DNA of 64,000 bases, from NCBI RefSeq assembly GCF_031326345.1, contig NZ_CP133671.1, forward strand, positions 3,348,001-3,412,000, written 5' to 3'. Origin of the DNA: Aureispira sp. CCB-E (GTDB lineage Bacteria; Bacteroidota; Bacteroidia; Chitinophagales; Saprospiraceae). The position numbers were made by a program, and so were the translations under genes. Below, piece by piece: positions 54,484 to 63,783 of this stretch. The notes beneath the pieces were generated by a model. The model saw only the letters and a program-made list of their open reading frames with translations, searched no databases and was not told where the DNA came from. Position 1 is the first letter of the stretch; each line of letters starts with the position of its first letter.

Positions 54484-54566
54484 TCAATACTCCGTTGATT
54501 AGCTTTGTTACTCCCTACGGTCGCAAGCTCGGTTCGCTGCTACGACGTGGTTTCAATGGAATAATG
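54484..54566. mobile_element. MITE-like element, target duplication TTAGAC(T)
   Basis: An 83-bp copy with CTCCGTTGATTAGC on the left and TTTCAATGGAATAATG on the right. TTAGAC occurs at 54478-54483 and 54567-54572, and the match extends one base (T). The interior is GTTACTCCCTACGGTCGCAAGC and GCTGCTACGACGTGG. It lies between divergent genes. Confidence 0.78.
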
Positions 54567-54656
54567 TTAGACTGTCAAAATAGCCTTACTTTAGAAACTA
54601 TACAACAACGGCAAAAGAGATTTTCTGTGAAGCGTACATTAAAATGATTAATAGCC

Positions 54657-55625
54657 ATGCACCAACTACCAACAGCTCCTTATCTAACTACAGAAGAACG
54701 GAAATCATTGTTAGAGATGAACGATTTTAGAGCATTTGTAGAAGTAACTATTCATTGGTTATGGATTGTTATTGCTTTTTTACTACCTTATTTTTATTGT
54801 CACCCTTTGACAATCATAATGGCTCTGTTTATTTTAGGCGGGAAGCAATTGGCTTGTGCCATTTTGTTGCACGATGCCTCCCATTTTTCTGTATTTAAAA
54901 ATAAAAAGGTCAATGATTTTGTAGGGCAGTGGCTAGGGGCTTATCCTATTTTTCAAGATATGTTGGCGTATCGTCCTTATCACAAAATACACCATCTTTA
55001 TACAGGATTAGAAGAAGACCCTGATTTGTTATTGACCAGAGGGTATCCCACTTCTAAAAAGAGTATGATGAGAAAGTTTTTTAGAGATTTGTCAGGACAA
55101 ACAGGAATGAAAGCTTTTGTAGGCTTAATTTTAATGAACTTGGGCTATATAGAATATAATTTAGGAAATAATATTGTTCGAGTATCTCAAAAAGATAGGA
55201 CATGGGAGGAATTTTTTAAGGTGATGATTGCCAACTTATGGAAACCAATTGTAGCCAATTTTATGATCTTTTTACCCTTGTATTTATTCGCTTCTGGATG
55301 GTTGTATTTGTTGTGGATTGGAGCTTATTTAACTACTTTTCAATTTTGTATTCGAGTGCGTTCGATGGCAGAGCATTCTGTGGTAGAAGATGCGACCAAC
55401 CCACTGTTAAATACTCGAACTACTTATGCTAACTTTATTGAGCGGATGTTGTTTGCTCCTTATCATGTGAATTATCATGTAGAACACCATATGTTAATGG
55501 GCGTTCCATCGTACAAATTGCCTGAAATGCATGCACTGATTAAGGCAAGAGGTTTTTATGAAAAAGGAGTGTTAGCACCTAATTATTGGTCCATCATACA
55601 ATTGGCAGTTGAGGTGGAACAATAA
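54657..55625 (+). CDS. Membrane fatty acid desaturase
   Basis: Di-iron integral-membrane desaturase/hydroxylase. The three histidine boxes are complete: HDASH (72-76), HKIHH (109-113) and HVEHH (274-278, within HVNYHVEHHMLMGVP). About four membrane helices surround them. The 322-residue protein resembles the single-domain bacterial desaturases acting on acyl lipids. It has neither a fused cytochrome b5 nor a ferredoxin gene next to it. Double-bond position cannot be inferred. Confidence 0.9.
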   Translation: MHQLPTAPYLTTEERKSLLEMNDFRAFVEVTIHWLWIVIAFLLPYFYCHPLTIIMALFILGGKQLACAILLHDASHFSVFKNKKVNDFVGQWLGAYPIFQDMLAYRPYHKIHHLYTGLEEDPDLLLTRGYPTSKKSMMRKFFRDLSGQTGMKAFVGLILMNLGYIEYNLGNNIVRVSQKDRTWEEFFKVMIANLWKPIVANFMIFLPLYLFASGWLYLLWIGAYLTTFQFCIRVRSMAEHSVVEDATNPLLNTRTTYANFIERMLFAPYHVNYHVEHHMLMGVPSYKLPEMHALIKARGFYEKGVLAPNYWSIIQLAVEVEQ

Positions 55626-55652
55626 AAATAGTTTGTTTGATCATTACCACAA

Positions 55653-56180
55653 CTAATGCTTCGCACTTTCAGCTTCTAGTTGATCCAAACGTTTTGTTAG
55701 CTGCTCAATTAACAACGCTTGTTCTTCAACCTTTTGTTGAAGTAGGGCATTGTTTTTTTCTAAATCTGAAATATTAAGCTGACTCGCTGCCAAAATTCCT
55801 GTCGAGGTAGTATATACAATTCTATTGCCTGTCCCTGTTAACGATTGAATTCTTGCTCCACCTGCCACATCAAGTTTTTCTGTAGGGTTGTAAGTCCCTA
55901 TTCCAATATTGCCATGAGAAGATTCGGTCGGATTTAAGATAATATGTTTATTTGAGGTTGCTGTTATCCAAAAGTCACTGCCTACTGTAGTGATGTCGAT
56001 TTCGCTACCATCTGTACGGACGTGTAGAAACTTTGTTCCATCAGGATTTTGTAACTTGATTTGTCCACCTTCAACAACTAATTTTTGATCGGGAGTTGCA
56101 GTTCCAATGCCAACATTTTGAGCCATTGCTCCAATAGGTAGGAAAAAAAGTAATAAGATATTAGCTAATAAAATACGCAT
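55653..56180 (-). CDS. Secreted fibre-like protein with C-terminal coiled coil
   Basis: Signal peptide at about residues 1-20 (ANILLLFFLPIGAMA), then the NVGIGTATPDQKLVVEGG repeat type, seen twice (again as NIGIGTYNPTEKLDVAGG). This pattern occurs in many Bacteroidota surface proteins resembling phage tail-fibre repeats. The last 40 residues form a trimeric-type coiled coil (LEKNNALLQQKVEEQALLIEQL). No C-terminal T9SS sorting domain or peptidase domain is present. Probably a surface or periplasmic structural protein. Confidence 0.78.
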   Translation of the reverse strand: MRILLANILLLFFLPIGAMAQNVGIGTATPDQKLVVEGGQIKLQNPDGTKFLHVRTDGSEIDITTVGSDFWITATSNKHIILNPTESSHGNIGIGTYNPTEKLDVAGGARIQSLTGTGNRIVYTTSTGILAASQLNISDLEKNNALLQQKVEEQALLIEQLTKRLDQLEAESAKH

Positions 56181-56268
56181 GAGCCGATTTTTTATTAAAA
56201 ATAATAGAGTATGTGTCGTTCTGCTGACAGTAAGTATGAAGTTAAGGTATTATATTCGTAATACTTCG

Positions 56269-56362
56269 TAGTAGTTCGTTGATTTTTTACTTTTTTAGCT
56301 CGCTACGCTCGTGAGCTTGCAAGCTCGGTTCGCTGCTACTGCGTGGTTTCAACGAACTATTG
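56269..56362. mobile_element. Canonical MITE-like element, target duplication ACTTCG
   Basis: TAGTAGTTCGTTGA at the left and TCAACGAACTATTG at the right, with a perfect 11-bp inverted repeat. ACTTCG precedes (56263-56268) and follows (56363-56368), and TAG comes next on both sides. Interior: AGCTCGCTACGCTCGTGAGC, TTGCAAGC and CGCTGCTACTGCGTGG. At 94 bp this is the best reference copy for searching a genome. Confidence 0.87.
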
Positions 56363-56485
56363 ACTTCGTAGACAATACTTTTTTAATTTTTTTAAAGGTA
56401 TTACAAGGCACGCTTAGTGTTTTGTGCAATATCGAATTATTGGACGATTATTTAATGTTGGCGGACTATTAAAAACAATTAAATT

Positions 56486-59146
56486 ATGATCTATCTTCAA
56501 AAAATATTCTTTGTTGCTCTGCTTTTGGAGAGCATAACACTAGCTGCGCAACGTACAACAATGACAGATTTTTCTTTGGCGTATAATCTAGGAGCATACA
56601 ATCGAGCGGCAGCGTTGGGCGAAGAGTTGTTGTTGCGAAAGTCTATACAAAATGATGTAAATATTTGGTTTCCTTTGAGTACGAAGCTAGGGATAGCTTA
56701 TCATTCAATTGGAAATTATACACGTGGATTGGAGCGTTTGGATTTGCCTATAGAATGGGCAAAGACAGAAAAAAATTACCCTGTCGAAGATCTATTGTTG
56801 GCTTATCACGAGAAAGGAAAAATTTTAAATGAATTAGAGCAATATGCTTCTGCTCAATTTGTCTACTCTAAGGCTGTCAAATTATTTGAAAATGATAGAT
56901 CTTTGCAACAAGATAGTAGTGCTCAAATTATTTATCTAAACACATTGATCGGAATTGGCGCTACGGCTTATTCAAAATCAGATTATTCGAAAGCTAAGAC
57001 GTTTTTTGAAAAAGCATTAGTATATAGCAAGGAGGTAGGGGTTAAAGAGATGGGATTATTAGCACAACAGCATTTATATTTAGGTAAGGTAGAGGAGAAG
57101 CTTGGAAATCATAGCTCAGCAGGTGACCAAATGTTGACAGCGATTGAAATGGGAAAAATGGAGGTTATAGAGCAGAGTGTGTTGTGGAGCAATTTTTATC
57201 ACGACTTAGCCAATTATTATATCGAGTACAAGCGAAACGAAGAAGCACTAGAATACAACAGTTTAGCTATTAAGTCCCTGTTACCTACATGGAAAAATGA
57301 AGCTCAGAATGGATTGCCAACTATTGAAGAGTTGAATCAGTCAACATCTCTGGGGTTGGCAGCACAGTTATTGGCTCAACGAGGAGCTATTTTTTTTAGT
57401 AATAAAAATGAGGGAGAATTAAAAAAAGCTTTAGAAAATTACAGACTCATGGATGTGTTTGTTACTCGTTTGCGTCGTCTGTATACTGGAGAAAGTGCTC
57501 GTTTGTTATGGTCCGACCGAGCATTGGATTTTTATGAAAAAGCCATCAAAAGCTGCTTGAGATTATATGATAAGACAGGGCAAGAAGATTATCGTTTGGA
57601 GGCCTTTGAATTGTCGGAAAGAAGCAAAAGTTTGTTGTTATTAGAAGCGTTTAAAAAAATAAAAGCCAAGAAAGTTTCTGGTGTTCCCATTGAAAAAATT
57701 GAAAAAGAAGAAGTACTAGAAGCAGATGTGGATGCTTTGGAAAATCAATTGTACAACTTAAAACGCTACAGAAAAAGTACAGAGAGTTACAAAAATAAGT
57801 TGAGAAAAAAAGAAAAAGAGTTGTTGGAAAAAAAACGAATGTACGAGGATTTTTTGATAGAACTTAGAAAACAATATCCTGATTATTATAAGCTAAAATT
57901 CGATCTATCGGTAACAACGGTGGGAGAGGTGCAAGAACGTTTGGCAAGCGATCAATTATTGATAGAGTATTTTATCACAAAAAATGAATTAATCGTTTTT
58001 AAAATTAGCAAACAAGGGTATGATGTATTGGAATTGCCCTTAGATTTTGAATTGACACCCAAAATTAAAGCCTTTAGAGAAGGTATTTATGGGTATTATT
58101 TGAATAATAAGGAACGTTCCCAATCGTTGCGAAGAAGTTACATACAACAATACCAAACTTTAGGCTATGAATTGTATCAAGGTATTTTGAAACCTGTATT
58201 AGCTGGTCAACAGGAAAGTCGCTTGATGATTATTTTGGCAGGGAACCTGGGATTTTTGCCTTTTGAGGCATTATTGACCGCTCCTACTACAGGCGAAAAT
58301 TTTACGCAAATGCCTTATTTGCTCAATGATTACGCCATTGGGTATTGTTACTCTGCTACCTTATTGCACGAGATGCAACAGAAAGAGCATGTGCCTGATA
58401 AGATATTTTTGGGATTTGCTCCTGAGTTTAAGCAAGGGGTAAAATTGGAGGGAAAGTATGCCTTTGACCCTTTGTTGCATAGCGAAAAAGAAGTGAAAGA
58501 AATTTTTGATTTGGTGGGGATGGGAGAAGTCTTTGATGGAGAACTCGCTACCAAAGAGAACTTTCAAGAAAATTGTGAGGATTATTGTATTGTTCATATT
58601 GCAACGCATGGAGTGATGAATACAGAGAATTCAGAAAACTCTTTCTTGGCATTTTCTGAAGTACCCGATTCTAGTGATAATGAATTGCTTTATGTTCGAG
58701 ATTTGTACAACATGCACTTAACGGCTAGTTTGGTGGTTTTGAGTGCTTGCGAAACAGGAATCGGAGAGCTATACGAAAGCGAAGGAATTGCTTCTTTGGC
58801 AAGAGGGTTTTCTTATGCTGGGGCAAAGAGTCTGATTACTTCTTTGTGGAGTGTAAACGATCATGCTACGGCAGAAATTATGCGCCGCTTGTATGCCAAT
58901 TTAAAGATGGGGATGCCCAAAGATAAGGCTTTACAGCAGGCAAAACATGATTTCATCAAGGATGCAACCAACCAAACAGCCCATCCTTTTTTGTGGTCGG
59001 CTTTTATTCAAATTGGAGATGAAGCTCCTTTGCCAAGTCCTGATGGGCAAGGTGAAGGAAATGGGAGACTGCTATGGATATTGGGTGGCATTGCATTGCT
59101 TTTGTTGGGAGTAGGTTTATTATTACGCCGTTCTAAAAAAGCTTAG
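56486..59146 (+). CDS. TPR-CHAT protein, second copy
   Basis: Same architecture as the protein at 18340 but shorter. A signal-like N-terminus (IFFVALLLESITLA) is followed by TPR-like helices (about 25-330), a Lys/Glu-rich coiled coil (about 390-460) and a CHAT domain (about 490-850). The dyad is His708 in HIATHG and Cys755 in LSACETGIG, with the SEGIASLARGFSYAGAKS block intact. It ends in a membrane helix (LLWILGGIALLLLGVGLLL) and RRSKKA. A CHAT peptidase facing the periplasm or cell exterior is predicted. No recognisable partner or substrate gene is adjacent. Its terminus is 7 bp from the convergent CotH gene. Confidence 0.87.
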   Translation: MIYLQKIFFVALLLESITLAAQRTTMTDFSLAYNLGAYNRAAALGEELLLRKSIQNDVNIWFPLSTKLGIAYHSIGNYTRGLERLDLPIEWAKTEKNYPVEDLLLAYHEKGKILNELEQYASAQFVYSKAVKLFENDRSLQQDSSAQIIYLNTLIGIGATAYSKSDYSKAKTFFEKALVYSKEVGVKEMGLLAQQHLYLGKVEEKLGNHSSAGDQMLTAIEMGKMEVIEQSVLWSNFYHDLANYYIEYKRNEEALEYNSLAIKSLLPTWKNEAQNGLPTIEELNQSTSLGLAAQLLAQRGAIFFSNKNEGELKKALENYRLMDVFVTRLRRLYTGESARLLWSDRALDFYEKAIKSCLRLYDKTGQEDYRLEAFELSERSKSLLLLEAFKKIKAKKVSGVPIEKIEKEEVLEADVDALENQLYNLKRYRKSTESYKNKLRKKEKELLEKKRMYEDFLIELRKQYPDYYKLKFDLSVTTVGEVQERLASDQLLIEYFITKNELIVFKISKQGYDVLELPLDFELTPKIKAFREGIYGYYLNNKERSQSLRRSYIQQYQTLGYELYQGILKPVLAGQQESRLMIILAGNLGFLPFEALLTAPTTGENFTQMPYLLNDYAIGYCYSATLLHEMQQKEHVPDKIFLGFAPEFKQGVKLEGKYAFDPLLHSEKEVKEIFDLVGMGEVFDGELATKENFQENCEDYCIVHIATHGVMNTENSENSFLAFSEVPDSSDNELLYVRDLYNMHLTASLVVLSACETGIGELYESEGIASLARGFSYAGAKSLITSLWSVNDHATAEIMRRLYANLKMGMPKDKALQQAKHDFIKDATNQTAHPFLWSAFIQIGDEAPLPSPDGQGEGNGRLLWILGGIALLLLGVGLLLRRSKKA

Positions 59147-59153
59147 CAGACTA

Positions 59154-60650
59154 CTAAAGATTGGTAAAATAATCATCTAAGAAAAGCAAACGGTCTTGTG
59201 TCCAATTGATTATATAGTATTGTTGTTGGGCGATGTCAATGTGACTGTTCCATTTCAAATTTTCCCAAAATAGAATATCTGATGTACCTATTTCTGCAAA
59301 GTTATTGTCGTAAATGGAATTTAAATGCGAACTACTAAAAACATTTCCTCTAAGCAAGAACCATCTGTTTTTTAACCTTTGTTTGAAATTATTAGAATTA
59401 GTTTGCAGCAGACGATCAAAGAGATGATTGCTCAAAATAGTAGTGGTATTGGTGGGAGAACCATCCCAGAATTGCCCTAAAGAGCCATCCAAATCCCAGG
59501 GAGTAATAAAAAATGGAGCGGTTGCATTTTGACGAACCCAAATAATGTTTTTACCTGTATTGTCAAAGGCAGATGTTAGGTTCAAAAAGATATAATAGTC
59601 TATAAAAAGGTCCAAATCAATGAAGGTATTAATTTGAGTGCTGAAGTTATGGTCGTTTTCATTAATAATAAAATCTCTTAACTGATGTAGTGGCGCCCAA
59701 TGAATTCTATTTTTGGGAATAGGATACTTTTGTTCCCAGCCATCCCAATTATTGGAATGATGGGGCATATTAGAATTTAATTGCTCGAAAGTCGTTGTAC
59801 CATCTCCCCAAGCTGTTGTCTTGTACAAGACAGCTTCTGGATGGTTTAAGCCAAGTTTTTCGGCGTTTATCTTCTCATTCAAACAGTAAATACCTTGATA
59901 ATCATTATTGAGATAAAGTTCTACAAATTTAGATTGTATGCCATGATGCTTTAAGGGGTTCATGGCTTGCCAGATTTCAAAAGAAACTTTATTGCGCAAT
60001 CTAGATGGGTCGTTGTACATAGCATCTAAAATCCAGTCTTCATTCTTATCCCAATCAAACAAAGATTTAGAGACTTTATTACCCAAACTCATGTTGTTTA
60101 GGAAAGCAAAACCATACGATTTTTTGGGATTGGATTGAGAAGAGCCACCTCTGATTTCTATCCCCACAAAAGATGTTATGGGGTAACTTGCATCAGTAGG
60201 GGAATTGATTGTCAATCGAGCTAATTTCTTTGGCTCATCTATAATGACGTTTGGAGTAACAATTCTCACAATGGGTAAATTGGTAAAACGGAGTGTAAAA
60301 TATTTGCAAATGCCTTTGGTGACTAGTTCAACAACATACTCTTCTCCAATTTTAACCTTGCCAAGGTTATTGCTAGCATTATTAGCTAATGAAATACCAT
60401 CAATTGAAATGCTCGCATAATCCTGAAAACGAACATGAGGGGTAAAGTTTGAGATAGAATCCTGCGCTATGCTATATCTTAAGGAATTGGTTGCTTTGTC
60501 AAAAAAACAATCCTTGTGGTCTAAAGCTAAAATTAAAGGAAGTTCTAGTTGGTCATCGGGCAAGGCATCAAAGATGATTTCTTCTTTGTAGCAGGATTGA
60601 GAAAAAAAAAGGAATACGGCGATACAATAAAAAAAGAGGGCTTTATTCAT
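59154..60650 (-). CDS. CotH-family kinase, probable lipoprotein
   Basis: CotH proteins are atypical protein kinases with a secreted or surface location (CotH phosphorylates spore-coat proteins in Bacillus). Family blocks are visible: VGIEIRGGSSQSNPKKSYGFAF, DWILDAMYNDPSRLRNKVSFEIW, VELYLNNDYQGIYCLNEKI and the late metal-binding region PWDLDGSLGQFWDG. The N-terminus has a signal with Cys20 as a possible lipidation site. The start overlaps the DUF2490 stop by 4 bases, so the two are coupled. In other bacteria CotH genes often accompany VTC-domain and DUF4956 genes; here that pair lies 43 kb away. Confidence 0.9.
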   Translation of the reverse strand: MNKALFFYCIAVFLFFSQSCYKEEIIFDALPDDQLELPLILALDHKDCFFDKATNSLRYSIAQDSISNFTPHVRFQDYASISIDGISLANNASNNLGKVKIGEEYVVELVTKGICKYFTLRFTNLPIVRIVTPNVIIDEPKKLARLTINSPTDASYPITSFVGIEIRGGSSQSNPKKSYGFAFLNNMSLGNKVSKSLFDWDKNEDWILDAMYNDPSRLRNKVSFEIWQAMNPLKHHGIQSKFVELYLNNDYQGIYCLNEKINAEKLGLNHPEAVLYKTTAWGDGTTTFEQLNSNMPHHSNNWDGWEQKYPIPKNRIHWAPLHQLRDFIINENDHNFSTQINTFIDLDLFIDYYIFLNLTSAFDNTGKNIIWVRQNATAPFFITPWDLDGSLGQFWDGSPTNTTTILSNHLFDRLLQTNSNNFKQRLKNRWFLLRGNVFSSSHLNSIYDNNFAEIGTSDILFWENLKWNSHIDIAQQQYYIINWTQDRLLFLDDYFTNL

Positions 60651-61336
60651 AATTCAATACTATAAATCATTTTTATAAAAAAGAATGAAAGGGCATCTTG
60701 GGGCTGCAAATTTACTTCGTATCCCACGGCAAAATTAAATTGCCCAATGACTGTTTTTATCTTATTGCCAATATTAAACCTTAACTTATCTAAGTGTGTT
60801 TCTTGATGAGGGGTTGTGCTGACAAATAATTCCGTAGAACAATAGAATTGGTGTGTTTTCTTATACTTATAGGTGAATTTTAGTTTATTGCGAACCGTAG
60901 ATTTCTTTCTAGTTATTATGGTTTGTTCTGGTTGAAATAAGTCAATAAATTTTTGTTGATATCGGAGCCTATAAGACAGTTTAAACTTCTTACTAAACTT
61001 AGTCCTAAATTCAAGATCAAAGTTATAGCGTAGACTGTTTTCTGTTGGCTTCCATTTTTGTACATCATGTATATAGCGAAAGTTGCCATGCAATCGAAAG
61101 TTTTTATTAATCGTATAATTTAGTCCTAGATCAGCTAAATAGGCATCAACAACGCTACTATTTTGGCAGGTTCGAAATTGTTGTTCTAAGGAAAGTTGAA
61201 AATTTTGAGGTAGTTTTTTTTTGACTACAACTCCGACCCAAACCCCAAAATCTTGTTTTATTTTAATTTGTTGAGCATGGGTATGGGCATACAAAAGCAT
61301 TAAAAACAGCAATAAAATGTTACTCTTTTTTCTCAT
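60647..61336 (-). CDS. DUF2490 outer-membrane beta-barrel-like protein
   Basis: Signal peptide at about 1-21 (ILLLFLMLLYAHTHA) followed by about 200 residues of alternating strands with aromatic belts, e.g. DFGVWVGVVVKKKLPQNFQLSLEQQFR and FKLSYRLRYQQKFIDLF, typical of DUF2490. It ends with a hydrophobic residue (L) after FFFIKMIYSIE. Likely a small outer-membrane barrel. It ends in TGA, within ATGA shared with the CotH start, so it is the first gene of the CotH unit. Confidence 0.87.
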   Translation of the reverse strand: MRKKSNILLLFLMLLYAHTHAQQIKIKQDFGVWVGVVVKKKLPQNFQLSLEQQFRTCQNSSVVDAYLADLGLNYTINKNFRLHGNFRYIHDVQKWKPTENSLRYNFDLEFRTKFSKKFKLSYRLRYQQKFIDLFQPEQTIITRKKSTVRNKLKFTYKYKKTHQFYCSTELFVSTTPHQETHLDKLRFNIGNKIKTVIGQFNFAVGYEVNLQPQDALSFFFIKMIYSIEL

Positions 61337-61592
61337 TGATAAAAGACTCTGAATTTACTAAGCAAATAAATAAGTAAGTTAACGACTCTGAATAGAGTTA
61401 GGACGTTTGTGTTTCTTGGAACAGAAGGGGAATAACCTGATAGTTGAAAATGAAATTCTTTAAGAGTTGTTTTGGTATACGGTAAGAATAGAGATATTCT
61501 TTTAAATAGTCTCTAGAAAAGACTATAAGATGATTGAAAAAGGCTGTGTAGGAGATAGCGCAAATCATCATTAAAAAACAACTTGTCAAGAA

Positions 61593-61639
61593 AAAAAACG
61601 CATTGAACATGATTTCTGGATAAACCCAATGCGTTTTTT
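61593..61639. terminator. Terminator downstream of the 61671 gene
   Basis: AAAAAACGCATTG and CAATGCGTTTTTT form a perfect 13-bp stem with a 21-base loop. It terminates the minus-strand gene at 61671-62087; the stem's A/T run gives the T tract on either strand. Confidence 0.85.
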
Positions 61640-61670
61640 AGACCATGTTTATAATTACATCAAACGATGC

Positions 61671-62087
61671 CTAAAACAATGCTGCAACATCTTTATGTTG
61701 AACTTGTTCGACTGTAACGCCACGGGGAACAAAAACTTTGAAGGTATATTTCTCTTCGATAGTCGTTCCTCTAATGACCAATTCTTTTTGTGCTTTTAAC
61801 ATGGTTAAAATCATACTTCCATCGACATCTTTAGAACTTGCTGTATAGCGTCCTGCTTCCGCCAATGCTTTTAAAGTAGGCTCATTAAAATTAACAGCAT
61901 CAATTGTAGTCACTAAACGGACTATTTTTTCGTCCCATTCTTCGATTTCAATTTCTCCATCTACGGCTAAAGTAAGGACTTGCGCACCGTTGTACTGATA
62001 CGATTTGACGATGTTTTTTTGGACTTGGGAAGAAGCCGCTAGAGTGCATCCAAAGACGAATGCCATTGTTAGGAATAAATATTTCAT
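61671..62087 (-). CDS. Small secreted protein, paralogue of 62743 gene
   Basis: A 138-residue protein with a signal peptide (about 1-20, LTMAFVFGCTLAASS) and a mature domain reading IEIEEWDEKIVRLVTTIDAVNFNEPTLKALAEAGRY, then LVIRGTTIEEKYTFKVFVPRGVTVEQV. The repeated strand pattern suggests a beta-rich fold like the adhesin-type auto-transporter head domains (DUF4097/DUF2807-like), which is an impression only. It aligns with the next gene without large gaps. Own terminator at 61593. Confidence 0.78.
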   Translation of the reverse strand: MKYLFLTMAFVFGCTLAASSQVQKNIVKSYQYNGAQVLTLAVDGEIEIEEWDEKIVRLVTTIDAVNFNEPTLKALAEAGRYTASSKDVDGSMILTMLKAQKELVIRGTTIEEKYTFKVFVPRGVTVEQVQHKDVAALF

Positions 62088-62658
62088 ACGCTTGCTTTTT
62101 GGCTCATGTACTGCAGGGAATATACATGACTTGTGATTGAATAAATTGGGTGTGTTTGCTGTGTTTGTAGTTAGGTAGTTTGTTCTAATATTAACTTATT
62201 AAAAAATGTGTTTAGGAACAATAAGAATAATATTATGGGCAAAGATAACTAAAACTAATATGATTAAATATATATCAATTAAACTCTTTTTTAAGATACG
62301 AAAAATGTATGATTATCAAAAGATTATAAGATGAATGTTATCCTCGGAAGGATATTTTTATTTTGCTTGTATTGAATGTTTGTGTATTTATAAAACGAAA
62401 CAAAATAGCAAAAGGTTGGTATCGTCAAAAAAAATAGCTTAGAATTTTTCAAAAACAGCCTAAATATTTATGAATTGTCGCAAAAAGAACAAAAAGAGTA
62501 AGGAATCTTTTTATTTTTTTTAAATAAAGAGAATTGGTCTATGACTTTAATCGAGGGATTACTTCAACGAGACAAAGTCAGTTTACTTATAAGCTAGGAA
62601 TAATGATAATGGTTGGATATATTAACAGCTAGGAGAGAGGCGAGATTTACTTATAAAA
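62088..62658. other. Intergenic region between the two paralogues
   Basis: About 570 bp of very AT-rich DNA upstream of the 61671 gene. No gene, no dispersed-repeat copy and no clear promoter box were recognised. Confidence 0.45.
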
Positions 62659-62688
62659 AAAGCCATCCCTTTATTATAGAATGGCTTT
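62659..62688 (-). terminator. Terminator of the 62743 gene
   Basis: AAAGCCAT and ATGGCTTT pair over a 14-base loop, and the minus-strand reading is followed by seven or more T, as expected for a minus-strand terminator. Confidence 0.82.
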
Positions 62689-62742
62689 CTTCTCAAAAAA
62701 GTTATCTTAAGCAATGAATTGGTGATTTAGTAAACTAATTAT

Positions 62743-63159
62743 TTAGTTAACTGTACTATCATTGTCAGGATTCGAAATCATTTCGACAGTTACGCCTTCA
62801 GGAACAAGAATCTCATAAGTTAAAACTTCATTAAGGACTTGACCTCTAATGGTAACTTTTGTAGCTAGTTTAGGCATTTGAATTGTCATAACGCCATTAT
62901 CAGTAGTTGTTTCTATGTTGTAACGTCCCACAGAAACCAAGCGTTTGAGGATTTCCTCATTAAAGTTGGTCAATTCAATAGTGGTGGTTACACGAATGAA
63001 GGATTCTTCCCACTCTCTAACTTGAGTTGTCCCCTCTAGGTTGATCGCAACACTAGAAGCATCGGCAGCTAGGGATTTGACAAATGTCTTTTGACTTTGT
63101 CCAAAACTAGCTGAAACAAAAAGAATAGAAAGAATAAAAAGTGTAAAGATTTTTTTCAT
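62743..63159 (-). CDS. Small secreted protein, paralogue of 61671 gene
   Basis: From the ATG at the complement of 63157-63159 it is 138 residues, the same length as its paralogue. The open frame extends 26 codons upstream, but those residues precede a normal signal peptide (IFTLFILSILFVSASFG) and include the predicted promoter region. Matching blocks are VREWEESFIRVTTTIELTNFNEEILKRLVSVGRY and VTIRGQVLNEVLTYEILVPEGVTVEMIS. The C-terminus ends in an acidic PDNDSTVN. Role unknown; the pair probably arose by tandem duplication. Confidence 0.8.
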   Translation of the reverse strand: MKKIFTLFILSILFVSASFGQSQKTFVKSLAADASSVAINLEGTTQVREWEESFIRVTTTIELTNFNEEILKRLVSVGRYNIETTTDNGVMTIQMPKLATKVTIRGQVLNEVLTYEILVPEGVTVEMISNPDNDSTVN

Positions 63160-63234
63160 AATAAATTTAATTTTTGGGTTAAAGAATAAGGAAAAAATAT
63201 GCCATTCCTTAATTAGGTTGTTCTTTTGGGAGTG

Positions 63235-63242
63235 CAAAGATG
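63235..63242 (-). promoter_or_regulatory. Probable -7 promoter box (CATCTTTG) for the 62743 gene
   Basis: The complement reads CATCTTTG, one base off TAnnTTTG, about 75 bases ahead of the chosen start. It lies just outside the longer upstream reading frame, so that frame's first codons would be at the transcription start, which supports the later ATG. Confidence 0.4.
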
Positions 63243-63650
63243 CGATTTTTATGTCATAAAGTCAAGCTATTTTTTAACTGAGAATGAATGATCTACATCA
63301 AAAAATTCATTTAAAACTAGAATGCGAAATATTATTTGGTTCAAAAAGCTTGTTGCCTTCTTTCTCGCTCATTTTAAACTCCTTATAGACATAACATTTT
63401 TTTTAGAAAAATAATTCTATTTATTGATTTTAAGTTTTTTTAACACAAAAAGAGGGCATAATGAAACTATTTTTAAAAAACTACAATTGTTAAGTAACCA
63501 CTTTCAAAAACTTTGTATAAATTCGTTGGCTAAACTATGAATGCAGACTCAAATTTTAGCATAAATACTTCACAAAACAATGAAGCGTACTTTAGTCCAA
63601 TGCATAATTAGTTGTAGTAGGTTTTACCATTTGCTGATGGTAAATCATAG
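63243..63650. other. Intergenic region ahead of the repeat and leuS, nothing recognised
   Basis: AT-rich spacer between the divergent 62743 gene and leuS. I found no reading frame or RNA gene here. Confidence 0.4.
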
Positions 63651-63783
63651 CATTACTTCGTTAAAAAATTGTATTAGTTTACTTTGTGAGCGATCTCACG
63701 ACCGCAGAGAGCTACCATGAAGTAGTACCGCAGGTAACTAAGCTTGCGATCTCATGACCGCAGGGAATAATCAACGGAGTATT
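63651..63783. mobile_element. Long MITE-like element upstream of leuS, target duplication ATCATAG
   Basis: ATTACTTCGTTAA on the left mirrors TCAACGGAGTATTA on the right. ATCATAG stands before (63644-63650) and after (63784-63790). The interior, in reverse orientation, has GAGCGATCTCACGACCGCAG and AAGCTTGCGATCTCATGACCGCAGG, i.e. the same module twice, and AGTAGTACCGCAGGTAAC. It lies about 85 bp upstream of the leuS start. Confidence 0.72.

Noticed and set aside
61398-61610. 70-codon minus-strand frame between DUF2490 and the small secreted protein
   Set aside because: Its start lies inside the 61593-61639 terminator hairpin and the protein has no recognisable pattern.
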